Assembly (NCBI GenBank): GCA_024276495.1
Contig: JAJRXC010000059.1
Span: 1 to 64,000 of the forward strand
Source of the DNA: Actinomycetes bacterium
GTDB taxonomy: Bacteria > Actinomycetota > Acidimicrobiia > Acidimicrobiales > Aldehydirespiratoraceae
DNA length: 64,000 bases
Reading direction: 5' to 3'
Positions within the stretch are counted from its first letter, which is position 1. Each line of letters opens with the position of its first letter. The position numbers were made by a program, and so were the translations under genes. This document shows positions 16,875-24,951 of the stretch, piece by piece. The notes under the pieces were generated by a model, which saw only the letters and a program-made list of their open reading frames with translations, was not told where the DNA came from and did not search any database.

Positions 16875-17927
16875 TCAGGCGAGGACCGAGCCGCCAGTCT
16901 CGAGCCGCCGGGCGAGCAGCGACGCGAGCCGGGCGCGATGATGACGGGCGTCGCCGAAGGCCACCCGGTCGAGCTGGACCCGCTTCAGGTAGAGGTGCAC
17001 GTCGGACTCCCAGGTGAACCCGACCCCGCCGTGGACCTGCAGCGCCGACTCGGCAACCCGCAGGCCCGCGTCGCTGCACCAGATCTTCGCGGTTGCCGCG
17101 GCGACCGGCCCCTCGACGTCACCGGCCCCTGTCGCCCATGCGGCGTGGTACACCGCGGCGCGCATGCCTTCGACATCGACCAGCATGTCGGCACACCGGT
17201 GCTTGACGGCCTGGAAGCTCCCGATCGGCCGCCCGAACTGCTCCCGGTCCTTCGCGTACCCGACCGCGAGCCGCATCACCGCGTCGGCGGCGCCGAGCAG
17301 CTCCGCGGAGTGGAACACCGCGCCGCGGTCGAGATGCGCGGCCACCGCGTCCGCGTCACCGACGGTGCGTGCGCCGGCCTGGTCGAGATCGATCCGGGCC
17401 AACTGCCGGGTCCGGTCCATGGCCGGTTCGGCGACCCGGTCGACGCCCCCGAGATCGACGACCACGAGCTCGACCTCCCCAGTGTCGGTCGTGGCCGGGG
17501 CGACGAGCAGATCGGCCCGCGCCCCGTGGATGACCGGCTCGGGCCGACCCGAGACCGTGCCATCGGCGTTTCGGGTCAACGGCCGTCGAGCCACGCATGC
17601 GAGAGTGTCGCCGGCGAGCAGGGCCTCACCCCGCTCGGTCGCGGCGAGCGCGTCGAGCGCGAGCAGCTGCTGGGTGAGCGGAACCGGCGCGACATGGGCA
17701 CCGACCTGCTCGAGGAGAAGCGCGATCTCGACGGTTCCCAGGCCGAGCCCGCCGCGCTCCGCCGGGACCGCGACGCCGGTCCAACCCTGCTCGACCATCA
17801 GCCGCCAGAGATCGACGTCGAATCCGTCGTCGGCCACCCGCACCCGTTCGCTCGTGCATTCGCGGTCGAGAAGATCCGCGGCCGCGTCGCGTAGGGCCAG
17901 CTGGTCCGGCGAGAGATCGAAGTCCAT
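16875..17927 (-). CDS. Acyl-CoA dehydrogenase (short, FadE heterotetramer-like subunit)
   Basis: A 350-residue acyl-CoA dehydrogenase. Visible landmarks are VPAERGGLGLGTVE (about residue 55), DREQFGRPIGSFQAVKH and the C-terminal LQVHGGVGFTWESDVHLYLKR block, typical of actinobacterial FadE27/FadE28-like chains. The middle beta domain is short and divergent and lacks the usual T-E-P-x-A-G-S-D motif. In steroid-degrading actinobacteria such chains pair with a second dehydrogenase as a heterotetramer, and the gene directly opposite (starting 18015) is a natural partner. A TACGAT -10 (17937-17942) lies 9 nt before the ATG. Confidence 0.85.
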   Translation of the reverse strand: MDFDLSPDQLALRDAAADLLDRECTSERVRVADDGFDVDLWRLMVEQGWTGVAVPAERGGLGLGTVEIALLLEQVGAHVAPVPLTQQLLALDALAATERGEALLAGDTLACVARRPLTRNADGTVSGRPEPVIHGARADLLVAPATTDTGEVELVVVDLGGVDRVAEPAMDRTRQLARIDLDQAGARTVGDADAVAAHLDRGAVFHSAELLGAADAVMRLAVGYAKDREQFGRPIGSFQAVKHRCADMLVDVEGMRAAVYHAAWATGAGDVEGPVAAATAKIWCSDAGLRVAESALQVHGGVGFTWESDVHLYLKRVQLDRVAFGDARHHRARLASLLARRLETGGSVLA

Positions 17928-18014
17928 CCGGGCCGAATCGTAGGGCCGGCGGCCAGGCGACGCCCATCGACGAAAGACTCGCCCGCCGGCGACGGCGACT
18001 GGTAGACCTCCGAC

Positions 18015-19202
18015 GTGGACCTGACCCCGACCGCCGAGCAGGAGGCCTTCCGGGCCGAGTGCCGCGGCTGGTTGCGCGAGAACCTCCCCTGGGAGTACGG
18101 CGTGGGCCTCCCACCGCGATTCGACGATCTCGACGCCGAGGTCGCGTTCCTGCGCACATGGCAGCAGCAACTCGCCGCCGCGGGATTCGTCGGTGTGACC
18201 TGGCCGGTCGAGTTCGGCGGCCGGGCCGCCGACCCGCTGCACCACTACATCGTGCAAGAGGAGCTGGCCCGGGCCCGGGCCCCCGAGCTGGTCGGTCGCA
18301 TCGGCGTCAACCTCGTCGGCCCGACCGTGTTGGCTCATGGCACCGACGAGCAGAAGGCCCGTTGGCTCCCCGGCATCCTGAACGCCGAGTCGTTGTTCTG
18401 TCAGCTCTTCTCCGAACCCGACGCGGGTTCCGACCTGGCCGCGGTGGCGACGCGTGCCGTGGAAGTCGACGGTGGCTGGGAGCTCCACGGCCAGAAGGTG
18501 TGGACGTCGTACGCCCAGTTCGCCGACTGGGGCCTGTGTCTCGCCCGCACCGATGCCGATGCTCCGAGACGCGAGGGCATCTCGGCGTTCATGGTCGACA
18601 TGAGGGCGCCGGGCGTCGACATCCGCCCGCTGCGCCAGATCACCGACGAGACCGACTTCAACGAGGTCTTCTTCGACAGAGTCTTCGTGGCCCGCGAGCA
18701 GCTCCTCGGGCCGCTGCACGGCGGTTGGCAGGTCAGCGGGTCGACCCTCTCCCACGAGCGGGGGACCAATCCCCGCCAGCTCGTCATCCACACACAGCTC
18801 CTCGACGAGCTGTTCCACCTCGCGGTCGACCGGGGGCTCGCCGACGACCCCCGGGTGAGACAGGACCTCGCCCAGGCCTTCGTCGAGCTTCGCTTGTTCC
18901 AACTCCAGAACTGGCGTTCGCTCAGCCGCCTGCAACACGGCCGTGAGCTCGGACCGGAGGCGGCCACGGCGAAGCTCTACTGGAGCGAGATGAGCCAACG
19001 CCTGCACCACACCGCCATGCAGCTCCTCGGCGACGACGCCCCCCTGTGGCGCGGCGCGTCGGACAACCCGGCCGACGGCCGGTGGCAACGTTCGTGGCTC
19101 TACTACCGGGCGGCGTCGATCTTCGCGGGAACCAACGAGATCCAACGGACCATCATCGGCGAGCGCACCCTCGGACTTCCCCGCGAGCCCCGCCCTCGTT
19201 GA
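18015..19202 (+). CDS. Acyl-CoA dehydrogenase (FadE-like partner)
   Basis: A 395-residue acyl-CoA dehydrogenase starting at GTG 18015, with MDLTPTAEQEAFRAECRGWL at its N-terminus. FSEPDAGSDLA (about residue 135) is the FAD/substrate motif, and AGTNEIQRTIIGERTLGLPRE closes the chain. HERGTNPRQL around residue 255 belongs to the segment that carries the base in long-chain members. It diverges from the 350-residue dehydrogenase over an 87-bp promoter region, a layout consistent with a two-chain enzyme, but pairing is inferred from known FadE pairs rather than shown. The next gene on this strand is an enoyl-CoA hydratase 126 bp downstream. Confidence 0.88.
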   Translation: MDLTPTAEQEAFRAECRGWLRENLPWEYGVGLPPRFDDLDAEVAFLRTWQQQLAAAGFVGVTWPVEFGGRAADPLHHYIVQEELARARAPELVGRIGVNLVGPTVLAHGTDEQKARWLPGILNAESLFCQLFSEPDAGSDLAAVATRAVEVDGGWELHGQKVWTSYAQFADWGLCLARTDADAPRREGISAFMVDMRAPGVDIRPLRQITDETDFNEVFFDRVFVAREQLLGPLHGGWQVSGSTLSHERGTNPRQLVIHTQLLDELFHLAVDRGLADDPRVRQDLAQAFVELRLFQLQNWRSLSRLQHGRELGPEAATAKLYWSEMSQRLHHTAMQLLGDDAPLWRGASDNPADGRWQRSWLYYRAASIFAGTNEIQRTIIGERTLGLPREPRPR

Positions 19203-19328
19203 GTCGGCGAAGACTTCCGCACGAGGTCGGGCGATCGTGGTGGTCGCGGATCCGGCGACGAGCTCGGGCACGACGTTCCTCGTGTCGATGAACTACCGCC
19301 CGCACCTCGAATCCTGGGAACATGGGCC

Positions 19329-20177
19329 ATGGCCGACTTCTCCACGATCACCTACGAGGTCGACACCGCGGTGTGCACCATCACCCTCGACCGCCCGGAG
19401 GTCGCCAACGCACAGAACACCGAACTGATCGACGAACTCGACGCGGCATTCGACCGCGCCGACGCCGACGACGCGGTGCGGGTCGTGGTCCTCGCCGCCA
19501 ACGGCCGCCATTGGTCGGCCGGCCACGACCTGAAAGCGCTCGTCGGCGACGCCGAACCCGACGAGTGGCGGCTCATGAGGGAGACCCCGGAGGGGAAATG
19601 GCACCACGAGAAGGTGATGTACTTCGATCGGTGCCTGCGGATCCGCGACTTCCGCAAGCCGACGATCGCCGCGGTCCAGGGAAAATGCATCGCGGCCGGC
19701 GTCATGCTGGCGTGCATGTGCGACCTCATCGTGGCAAGTGACGACGCCTCGTTCCAGAACCCGGTGTTGCGGATGACCGGGGCCGCGGTCGAGATCCTCG
19801 TCGAACCATGGGAGATGCCCGCCCGCAAGGCCAAGGAGTTCCTGCTCGCGGCCGAGACCTTCAGCGCCGCCGAGGCCGAGCGCCTCGGCATGGTGAACCG
19901 CGTCGTTCCCCGCGACGAATTGGCCGCCGCGGCCCGTGAGTTGGCCGATCGCATTGCCCTCGTGCCCCCGGCGACCGCCCAGGTGGTGAAGCGGTCGATC
20001 AACAAGACCCTCGATCTCCAGGGCCAACGGGACGCCTGGGACTACCACTTCCAGGCCCACCACTGGATGCACAACACCGCCACCGCGCTCGAGGCGCTGG
20101 AGGCCCGCAAGGCGAAGGGCTCGATGAAGGAAGTCTTCGCGGAGCACACCACCGCCGACGAAGCCGACGACTCGTGA
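19329..20177 (+). CDS. Enoyl-CoA hydratase/isomerase family protein
   Basis: A 282-residue crotonase-fold protein. The oxyanion-hole regions are WSAGHDLKAL (about residue 60) and GKCIAAGVMLACMCDL (about 118). The second catalytic segment reads SFQNPVLRMTGA, without the Glu of classical hydratases, so isomerase, hydrolase or another crotonase reaction is as likely as hydration. The C-terminus is an extended helical region. The start at 19329 is one of two nearby ATGs (19322 is out of frame). The stop overlaps the GTG start of the CoA transferase by 4 bp, linking both to the upstream dehydrogenase. Confidence 0.83.
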   Translation: MADFSTITYEVDTAVCTITLDRPEVANAQNTELIDELDAAFDRADADDAVRVVVLAANGRHWSAGHDLKALVGDAEPDEWRLMRETPEGKWHHEKVMYFDRCLRIRDFRKPTIAAVQGKCIAAGVMLACMCDLIVASDDASFQNPVLRMTGAAVEILVEPWEMPARKAKEFLLAAETFSAAEAERLGMVNRVVPRDELAAAARELADRIALVPPATAQVVKRSINKTLDLQGQRDAWDYHFQAHHWMHNTATALEALEARKAKGSMKEVFAEHTTADEADDS

Positions 20178-21376
20178 CGCGTCGACCCCTGGCGGGCCTG
20201 CGGGTCCTCGACCTCGGCACCCGCATCGCCGCACCCTTTTGCGCCGGCCTCCTCGGTGAACAGGGGGCCGAGGTGATCAAGATCGAACAACCTCGGGGCG
20301 GCGACCCCCTCCGTGACCTCGGACCGTTCGTCGACACCGACGACGGTCCCTACTCGCTCTACTGGTCGGTCGAGGGCCGCGGCCGAAAATCGCTGACCCT
20401 CGATCTGCGCGAAGAGGAGGGTCAGGCGATCTTCCGGGAGCTCGCCGCCGCCTCCGACGTGGTGTGCGAGAACTTCCGACCCGGCACCCTCGAACGCTGG
20501 AACATCGATCCGACCCGACTCGCGTCCCGCATCGTGACCGTTCGCATCAGCGTCTTCGGCCAGAGTGGGCCGAAGTCGTTGCGGCCCGGGCTCGACCGCA
20601 ACGGCGTCGCCTACGGCGGTCTCCTCCACCTCACCGGCGAGCCGGACCGGCCACCGGTCCGACCCGGGGTGACCGTCACCGACTATCTCACCGGCGTCTT
20701 CGCGGCCCAGGCCGCGCTCGCCCTCCTCTACGAACGCGACGCTCGCGGCACGGGCGAGGGTGGCGTGATCGACGCTTACCTCTACGGTTCGGCCCTGCGC
20801 ATCCTCGAATGGACGATCGCGGCCTACGATCAGCTCGGCATCGTGCGCAACCGGTCCGGGAACCGGCTCGAGCACTCGGCGCCACTCGACAACTATCCGA
20901 GCCGAGACGGTCGCTTCGTGTGCATCGTCGCGGCGGCCCAGAACAACTTCGAGCGCCTGTGCGAGGCGATGGGTCGCCCCGACCTGTTGACCGACGAGCG
21001 CTACGCCACTCCCGCCGGTCGGGCCGAGAACAACGCGGCGATCAACGCGATCGTCGCGGACTGGGCCGCCGAACTGACGGCCGCGGAGATCGAAGCCCGC
21101 TGTGTGGCCCATGACGTCCCCGTCGGCACCGCCTACGACGCGGCCGACCTGAGCAACGACGAGCACGTGCTGGCCCGCGGCGACATCTTGTCCGTCGACG
21201 ATCCGGTGATCGGCGCGGTCCGCCAGCAGGCCCCGTTTCCCCGCATCGTCGGGCAGGACCACACCGTCCCGACCGGGGCTCCCCGTCTGGGCGAGCACAC
21301 CGACGAGATCCTGGCGGGTGTGCTCGGATACGGTCCCGACCGGCTCGACGATCTGCGCTCGAGAGGCGTGATCTGA
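20174..21376 (+). CDS. CaiB/BaiF family III CoA transferase
   Basis: A 400-residue family III CoA transferase, which moves CoA between acids through an aspartyl-CoA anhydride. The N-terminal LAGLRVLDLGTRIAAPFCAG and GAEVIKIEQPRGGDPLR segments are diagnostic. The catalytic Asp is probably that of VTVTDYLTGVFAAQAAL (about residue 165). It is coupled to the enoyl-CoA hydratase-like gene by a GTGA overlap and to the following lipoprotein by a TGATG junction. This would activate the substrate whose CoA ester the neighbouring dehydrogenases and hydratase process. Confidence 0.87.
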   Translation: MTRRPLAGLRVLDLGTRIAAPFCAGLLGEQGAEVIKIEQPRGGDPLRDLGPFVDTDDGPYSLYWSVEGRGRKSLTLDLREEEGQAIFRELAAASDVVCENFRPGTLERWNIDPTRLASRIVTVRISVFGQSGPKSLRPGLDRNGVAYGGLLHLTGEPDRPPVRPGVTVTDYLTGVFAAQAALALLYERDARGTGEGGVIDAYLYGSALRILEWTIAAYDQLGIVRNRSGNRLEHSAPLDNYPSRDGRFVCIVAAAQNNFERLCEAMGRPDLLTDERYATPAGRAENNAAINAIVADWAAELTAAEIEARCVAHDVPVGTAYDAADLSNDEHVLARGDILSVDDPVIGAVRQQAPFPRIVGQDHTVPTGAPRLGEHTDEILAGVLGYGPDRLDDLRSRGVI

Positions 21377-22473
21377 TGAGAACACGTCTGGTCCCACTCC
21401 TGTTGATCACCGCGCTGCTCGCGGCCGCATGCGGCGAAGTCGACACCGCCGCGCTGATCGAGGCCGGCGCGGATACCACGTCGGCGACAACGCGCGACGA
21501 CCCACCGACCACCTCGGCGCCACCGGCCGGGGGCGAGAACGGTGAGATCGAGGGCGCGCCCGTCGGCGTCCGCGGCACGTTGACCTCTCCCGTTCCCGCC
21601 GGGGAGATCGCCGATGTCGGCGGCGGCTGGAAGGTCCAGGTTCTCGGGTTCGAAGCCGACGCCACCGCGACCGTCATGGAGGAGAACCCGTTCAACGATC
21701 CTCCGCCCGCCGGTTCGGTGTACACGATCGTTCGGGTCGTGGCCGGCTACTTCGGCACCGACGACCCGGTCGACTGGTTCGACCTGCGCATCTCCGCGCT
21801 CGAGAACGGGCTCGAGCTCGACGGCAACTGCGGGGTCATCCCCGACGAGTTCCCGTTCACGAGGATCTATGCCGGCGGTGTGATCGAGGCGAACGTGTGC
21901 TTCGTGTCGTCCGGCGACCCGGCCGGCTTCACGCTCTACGCCGAAGACTTCTTCTCCTTCGACGATCCGGTGTTCTTGGAACCGGGGACCCCGACGACGG
22001 TCGAAGCGATGCCGGGGCTGCCCGGTCCGCAGCCCGGCGCCGCGGCATCGGCGGGACGGCTCGACCCGATCGCGGCCGGAACCCCCACCGTCATCGGAGA
22101 GGACTGGACGGTGTCGGTCGACTCCGGTCGCGTCGGCACCGGCGAGGTGCTCTCCGCCTACGACTTCAACGACCTACCGCCCGCCGGATCCGAGTTCTAT
22201 CTCGTCGATGCCGACCTCACCTACACCGGTGACGAGACGGGGTCGATCTTCGACCTCGACATCACCGCAGTGGCCAGGTCGAACGTCACCTTCGACACGT
22301 TGTGCGGGGTGATCGACAACGACTTCGACTTCACGCAGGAGGTGTTCCCCGGCGGCACCCTCAGCGGCACGGTCTGCTTCGTCGTCCCGAGCGACGAGAC
22401 CGACTCGGTCGTCGTGAGCGTCCGCCAGTCGTTCGACCTCGAAGCGGTCGACCTCTACTTCGCGCCCGCCTGA
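21376..22473 (+). CDS. Lipoprotein with two copies of a DUF4352-like beta domain
   Basis: A 365-residue secreted lipoprotein: a signal peptide ending in LAAAC (Cys19), a Thr/Pro-rich linker (about 30-60), then two homologous beta-rich domains. Domain one (about 70-195) and domain two (about 228-365) share the pattern FNDPPPAGS / FNDLPPAGS, then CGVIPDEFPFT / CGVIDNDFDFT, and a second Cys in VCFV, so each probably has one disulfide. Such domains resemble Telobox/DUF4352 surface modules of unknown ligand. It starts on the last base of the CoA transferase stop (TGATG). It overlaps the convergent gene by 19 bp. Confidence 0.75.
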   Translation: MRTRLVPLLLITALLAAACGEVDTAALIEAGADTTSATTRDDPPTTSAPPAGGENGEIEGAPVGVRGTLTSPVPAGEIADVGGGWKVQVLGFEADATATVMEENPFNDPPPAGSVYTIVRVVAGYFGTDDPVDWFDLRISALENGLELDGNCGVIPDEFPFTRIYAGGVIEANVCFVSSGDPAGFTLYAEDFFSFDDPVFLEPGTPTTVEAMPGLPGPQPGAAASAGRLDPIAAGTPTVIGEDWTVSVDSGRVGTGEVLSAYDFNDLPPAGSEFYLVDADLTYTGDETGSIFDLDITAVARSNVTFDTLCGVIDNDFDFTQEVFPGGTLSGTVCFVVPSDETDSVVVSVRQSFDLEAVDLYFAPA

Positions 22474-23156
22474 TCCCGTTCCGGCTTGCGGGTGCCGATG
22501 CGCAGGTAGATCTCCTCGGGGACGTCCTCGGGTCGTCGGTACACATGCTGCACGCAGGGCTCACCGGGTTGTCGCGGCGGGAACTCGACGCTGGTCAGCC
22601 GGCCGGTGTTCTCCACGGACTGCATCTCGTTGTTGACCGAGCAGTGAGCGCAGTAGACCCACATCGAGTCGCGGCCGAACGTGCGCGGCCCGGCTTCGGT
22701 CAGGGTCAGCAGCGCGTCGTCGCCTTCGTAGGCGCCGGAGTCGATCAGCCAGCCGCCGCTGCCGCAGCGAAACGACATGACGATCTTCTCGTCGTCCTCG
22801 TGCAGCTCGACATCGGCCCCGTTGGCGAGCATCGCCCGGGCGACCACCTTCGCTCGCACTTCCGCGGGAACCGACCACCAGTCGTTCTCGGGCGCGGCCC
22901 GCTCCGCCAGGTTCCGATCACCGAATCGGCGCAGCGCCTTTTCGACCGCGGCCTCGCCTTCCGTCTCACCGATCCACGTGAGCAACTCGGCGATCCAACG
23001 GATCGAGTACTCCTTGAGCTGCCGGGCTTGGCATTCGGCCCTTGTCAGCTGGTCGAGGGCACCGGCGGCGTCGCCGGCCTCGATGGCGGCCCGGGCCTGG
23101 GCCAGGTGCGACGTGTCGTCGATGCCGGCGAGACCTTCCGGGCCGGCGGAGCTCAC
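22455..23156 (-). CDS. Conserved hypothetical protein with CAHC motif, thiolase-linked
   Basis: A 233-residue protein starting at GTG 23156, overlapping the thiolase stop by 4 bp (GTGA), so it is co-translated with it. The N-terminal third is helical (ARAAIEAGDAAGALDQLTRA and following). The C-terminal part has FRCGSGGW, YCAHCSVNNEMQS and PPRQPGEPCVQHVY, so four or more cysteines with histidines could form a metal site. I do not recognise a named family. The tight coupling to a thiolase suggests an accessory role in acyl-CoA metabolism, perhaps a partner subunit. Confidence 0.65.
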   Translation of the reverse strand: MSSAGPEGLAGIDDTSHLAQARAAIEAGDAAGALDQLTRAECQARQLKEYSIRWIAELLTWIGETEGEAAVEKALRRFGDRNLAERAAPENDWWSVPAEVRAKVVARAMLANGADVELHEDDEKIVMSFRCGSGGWLIDSGAYEGDDALLTLTEAGPRTFGRDSMWVYCAHCSVNNEMQSVENTGRLTSVEFPPRQPGEPCVQHVYRRPEDVPEEIYLRIGTRKPERDQAGAK

Positions 23157-24328
23157 GGGATCCGCTCGATGAGGGTGCCGGTGCCGAGCCCTCCCCCGCA
23201 ACACATGGAGATGAGACCCCACCTGCCATCGGTGCGTTCGAGTTCGTGCAGCGCCTTGGTCGTGAGGATGCAGCCGGTGCCACCCAGCGGATGACCGAGG
23301 GCGATCGCCCCGCCGTTGGGGTTGGTCTTCTCGAGATCGGCGCCAGTGGTCTTCGCCCAGGCCAACACGACCGCGGCGAACGCCTCGTTGATCTCGAACA
23401 CGTCGATGTCGTCGATGGTCAGCCCCTCGCGGCCGAGCACCCGTTCGGTCGCGGGAATGGGCCCTTCGAGCATGATCACGGGATCGCAACCGACGAGCGC
23501 GGTTTGGGCAACCCGGGCCTTCGGCGTGAGGCCGAGTTCCTTCGCCTTGTCGGCCGACATGAGCAGGATCGCGGCGGCGCCGTCGGAGATCTGCGACGAC
23601 GTGCCCGCCGTGTGGATGCCGTCTTCTCGGGCGACCGGCTTCAGGTTGGCCAGCGCCTCGAGGCTCGTGTCCCGGGGAACTTCGTCGCGGGCGAACTCCA
23701 CGCTCTCACCGGTCTTCTTGCCGTTCTCGTCGACGACCGCGGCCTGCACCGGCACGATCTGGGTTTCGAAACGACCCTCGTCGCGGGCCCGGGCGGCCCG
23801 CACCTGGGACTCGAGACCGAATGCGTCGGTGTCGTCGCGGGTGATGCCGTACTTCGTGGCCATGCGTTCGGCCCCCTCGAACTGGGAGGTGAACTCGTAG
23901 CGCTCGAAGTAGCTGCGCGACACCGGTCGCCCGGGCCCGTTGGCGGTGTTGGACCCGACCGGCAGCATCGTCATCACCTCGACACCGCAGGCCAGCACCA
24001 CGTCTTCCGCCCCCGACGCGATCAGCGAGTATCCGAGGTTCACTGCGTGTTGCGACGACCCGCACTGGGAGTCGACGGTGGAGCAGGCCGTGTTCGCGTC
24101 GCCACCATGTGACAGCCAGGCGGTGCGGGTGATGTTCATCCCCTGCGCCCCGATCTGGTTGATGCACCCGCCGATGACCTGGTCGACCTGGGCGCTGTCC
24201 ACCCCGGCCCGTTCCAGACACGCCTGTTGCACCGGCCCGAGCAGATCGGCCGGATGGGTGTGGCCGAGGGTGCCGTTCTTCTTGCCGACGGCGGATCGCA
24301 CGGCTTCGACGATGACGACTTCGGTCAT
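23153..24328 (-). CDS. Acetyl-CoA acyltransferase (thiolase)
   Basis: A 391-residue thiolase of the acetyl-CoA acetyltransferase type, cleaving 3-ketoacyl-CoA with CoA or condensing two acyl-CoAs. Catalytic residues are visible: the nucleophile Cys in STVDSQCGSSQHAV (about residue 90), His in NPNGGAIALGHPLGGTG (about 345), and the second Cys in SMCCGGGLGTG. NEAFAAVVLAW is the usual preceding motif. Start ATG 24328 has GGAGATCCC before it. An inverted repeat lies 74-122 bp upstream. The gene is coupled to the CAHC protein downstream. Confidence 0.9.
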   Translation of the reverse strand: MTEVVIVEAVRSAVGKKNGTLGHTHPADLLGPVQQACLERAGVDSAQVDQVIGGCINQIGAQGMNITRTAWLSHGGDANTACSTVDSQCGSSQHAVNLGYSLIASGAEDVVLACGVEVMTMLPVGSNTANGPGRPVSRSYFERYEFTSQFEGAERMATKYGITRDDTDAFGLESQVRAARARDEGRFETQIVPVQAAVVDENGKKTGESVEFARDEVPRDTSLEALANLKPVAREDGIHTAGTSSQISDGAAAILLMSADKAKELGLTPKARVAQTALVGCDPVIMLEGPIPATERVLGREGLTIDDIDVFEINEAFAAVVLAWAKTTGADLEKTNPNGGAIALGHPLGGTGCILTTKALHELERTDGRWGLISMCCGGGLGTGTLIERIP

Positions 24329-24401
24329 GGGATCTCCTGAGCTGGTCTTCGGCCCAGCGTCGCGGACGAGCTGGTGCGCTGGCAAACGCGCCACCCCCCG
24401 C

Positions 24402-24450
24402 GTTCTGTGACATCTCCGGACCGCCCAGCCGTCCTGCGATGTCACAGAAC
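24402..24450. repeat. 13-bp perfect inverted repeat upstream of thiolase
   Basis: GTTCTGTGACATC at 24402-24414 is repeated exactly in inverse orientation at 24438-24450, with a 23-nt spacer that itself has a GGAC/GTCC inner pairing (24418-24421 with 24431-24434). The element sits between the 3' end of the hypothetical gene (stop at 24464) and the thiolase start (24328), both on the minus strand. It could be a terminator hairpin for the first or an operator for the second. No T-run follows, which weakens the terminator reading. Confidence 0.7.
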
Positions 24451-24463
24451 CAGTCCGGCGGGG

Positions 24464-24853
24464 TCAGTCCGTGGGGATCGTGTCACCGGTCGTTCTGTCG
24501 ATGAGCACGCGGTCGCCGAGCGGGGCATCCAACGTGACCCCCGCGCCCCCGAGGCAATCGTTGTCGTTGAGGCCCCCGCGAACCTCGACCATCACGAGGA
24601 CTCGCTCGTCGTTCTCCGATGCCGATGCGCGACTCTCACCGTCGAAACAACCCACATAGAGGACGAAACTGAGATCGTCGCCGCCGTCCTCGACGAGCAC
24701 CACGGGATGGGCCTGCCATGCGCCCACTCGGTCCCACCACACCCATCCGGTCACGATCGCGGCCAGGAGTGCAACTCCCGAGACGATGCCGACCGTGACG
24801 CTACGAGCGAGGCTCATTCGACTCTCGCCATTGGTCTGTGCCGCGCCGCTCAC
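24464..24853 (-). CDS. Small membrane-anchored or secreted hypothetical protein
   Basis: A 129-residue protein with one N-terminal hydrophobic segment (SVTVGIVSGVALLAAIVTGW) and a soluble remainder with two cysteines (VGCFDGES and NDCLGGAG) that could form a disulfide outside the membrane. The start is uncertain. GTG 24853 is preferred because a TAGCAT -10 (24861-24866) lies 7 nt before it, the leaderless spacing common here. ATG 24817 and GTG 24871 are alternatives. No family recognised. Confidence 0.55.
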   Translation of the reverse strand: MSGAAQTNGESRMSLARSVTVGIVSGVALLAAIVTGWVWWDRVGAWQAHPVVLVEDGGDDLSFVLYVGCFDGESRASASENDERVLVMVEVRGGLNDNDCLGGAGVTLDAPLGDRVLIDRTTGDTIPTD

Positions 24854-24938
24854 GGTGGCAATGCTACCCACCTCCCTTTGCCCGGAAAGAGCGGCCGTGC
24901 TTCTTCGTTCTTCGATTCGTAGTGTCGCACCCCCTCCG

Positions 24939-24944
24939 TACTAT
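24939..24944 (+). promoter_or_regulatory. -10 hexamer of the DUF222-HNH gene
   Basis: TACTAT followed by exactly 7 nt and the ATG at 24952, the clearest leaderless arrangement in the window. It diverges from the TAGCAT hexamer at 24861-24866 used by the minus-strand small protein. Confidence 0.55.
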
Positions 24945-24951
24945 CGAACAC

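Noticed and set aside
16875-19271. A 798-residue minus-strand ORF
   Set aside because: Only the last 350 residues are an acyl-CoA dehydrogenase; the rest is antisense shadow of the 18015 gene.
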